Origin: Companilactobacillus formosensis
Lineage (GTDB): Bacteria; Bacillota; Bacilli; Lactobacillales; Lactobacillaceae
DNA length: 64,000 nucleotides
Reading direction: 5' to 3'
NCBI RefSeq assembly: GCF_005405305.1
Contig: NZ_BJDU01000005.1
Span: forward strand, 174,540-238,539
Translations under genes and position numbers: made by a program
The notes under the pieces: model-generated
What the model was told of the DNA's origin: nothing
What the model saw: the letters and a program-made list of their open reading frames with translations, nothing else
The model's database searches: none
Shown: positions 63,612 to 64,000 of the stretch, piece after piece
Position numbering within the stretch: position 1 is the stretch's first letter
How the letters are laid out: each line of letters opens with the position of its first letter

Positions 63612-63684
63612 TGAGCCGTGACAGGTTCGAACTGTCGACCCTCTGATTAAAAGTCAGATGCTCTACCAACTGAGCTAACGGCTC
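63612..63684 (-). tRNA. tRNA-Lys (TTT)
   Basis: Acceptor GAGCCGT/ACGGCTC; anticodon loop CTTTTAA, anticodon TTT. Confidence 0.95.
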
Positions 63685-63690
63685 ATGATA

Positions 63691-63763
63691 TGGAGGATAC
63701 AGGGATCGAACCTGTGACCTCCTGCTTGTAAGGCAGATGCTCTCCCAGCTGAGCTAATCCTCC
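63691..63763 (-). tRNA. tRNA-Val (TAC)
   Basis: Acceptor GGAGGAT/ATCCTCC with A73; anticodon loop CTTACAA, anticodon TAC. It is the first tRNA after the 5S gene. Confidence 0.95.
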
Positions 63764-63774
63764 ATCATGAGACA

Positions 63775-63891
63775 GCGTAGCGACTCTCTATCCTCGCGGG
63801 TAGTTTCCCACCAACTACTTTCGACGCGGAGAAGCTTAACTTCTGTGTTCGGCATGGGAACAGGTGTATCCTTCTCACTATCGTCACTACA
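63775..63891 (-). rRNA. rrf: 5S ribosomal RNA
   Basis: About 117 nt. The 5' TGTAGTGAC pairs with the 3' GTCGCTACG. The diagnostic loop ACCTGTTCCCATGCCGAACA and AAGTTAAGC are present. The rrn operon continues into the tRNA cluster without a terminator seen between. Confidence 0.97.
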
Positions 63892-63967
63892 CTGTTTGAT
63901 ACTCGTACCTTCAAAACTAGATATTAAGTTAATGATTTAAAACACTTCAAACTGCTGTAAACTCTTA

Positions 63968-64000
63968 CTCGATTAAGTCCTCGATCTATTAGTACTGCTC
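63968..64000 (-). rRNA. rrl: 23S ribosomal RNA, 3' end (partial)
   Basis: The end of the window reads, on the minus strand, GTACTAATAGATCGAGGACT, the conserved 23S 3' terminus. The gene continues outside. About 75 bp separate it from 5S. Confidence 0.9.

Overview
The window is chromosomal DNA of a low-GC Gram-positive lactic acid bacterium, family Lactobacillaceae. The gene set (tmRNA with an ALAA-ending tag, methionine T-boxes, oleate hydratase, SLAP and WxL surface proteins, a comG operon linked to ackA, and murB/cdaA/cdaR/glmM/glmS in a row) points to a Companilactobacillus-type organism. The family is well supported; the genus is inference.

Layout. 1-500: the 3' end of an unknown gene and two PspC-domain miniproteins. 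585-7815: an XRE-TPR regulator and a two-operon methionine uptake locus. Two T-box leaders with candidate ATG specifiers drive metQ-M20 peptidase-metN-metI and a second pair of metQ genes. 8150-10390: a LysM surface protein, a YitT membrane protein and a DUF3862-type protein. 10529-10890: tmRNA. 10950-13740: a small AT-rich accessory island beside the tmRNA 3' end, with a decayed integrase start and two divergent Abi-alpha (DUF4393) paralogues; this is the best candidate for a little-studied defence system. 13745-27060: efflux pumps, surface proteins, a 51-residue cysteine-rich metallothionein-like protein, glutamate dehydrogenase, a Gdx-type SMR exporter behind an attenuator-like leader, and a 364-bp element made of nested inverted repeats.

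27327-33366: fermentation and fatty-acid genes (adhE, oleate hydratase, ackA). 33377-38039: methyltransferase and the complete comGA-comGG pseudopilus operon reading into ackA. 38118-45000: yebC, a 1238-residue BspA-like leucine-rich sortase substrate with a 20-unit Thr-Asp-Pro repeat, a VanZ protein and an amino acid permease. 45076-53638: glmS (promoter with NagR-like boxes) and murB-nhaP-cdaA-cdaR-glmM, which joins peptidoglycan precursor supply, cation homeostasis and c-di-AMP synthesis. 53752-61164: DNA repair, TsaE, pta, HAD, GNAT, TetR and lipoprotein genes. 61294-64000: 26 minus-strand tRNA genes behind a 5S rRNA and the 3' end of a 23S rRNA, so this is the distal part of an rRNA operon.

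Working together: acetyl-CoA is converted by pta (55981) and ackA (32170) to acetate and ATP, or by adhE to ethanol. GlmS and GlmM feed UDP-GlcNAc and hence the MurB step, and CdaA/CdaR sit in the same cluster. Start codons were moved from the longest ORF wherever a Shine-Dalgarno sequence favoured an internal start; the reason is given in each entry.
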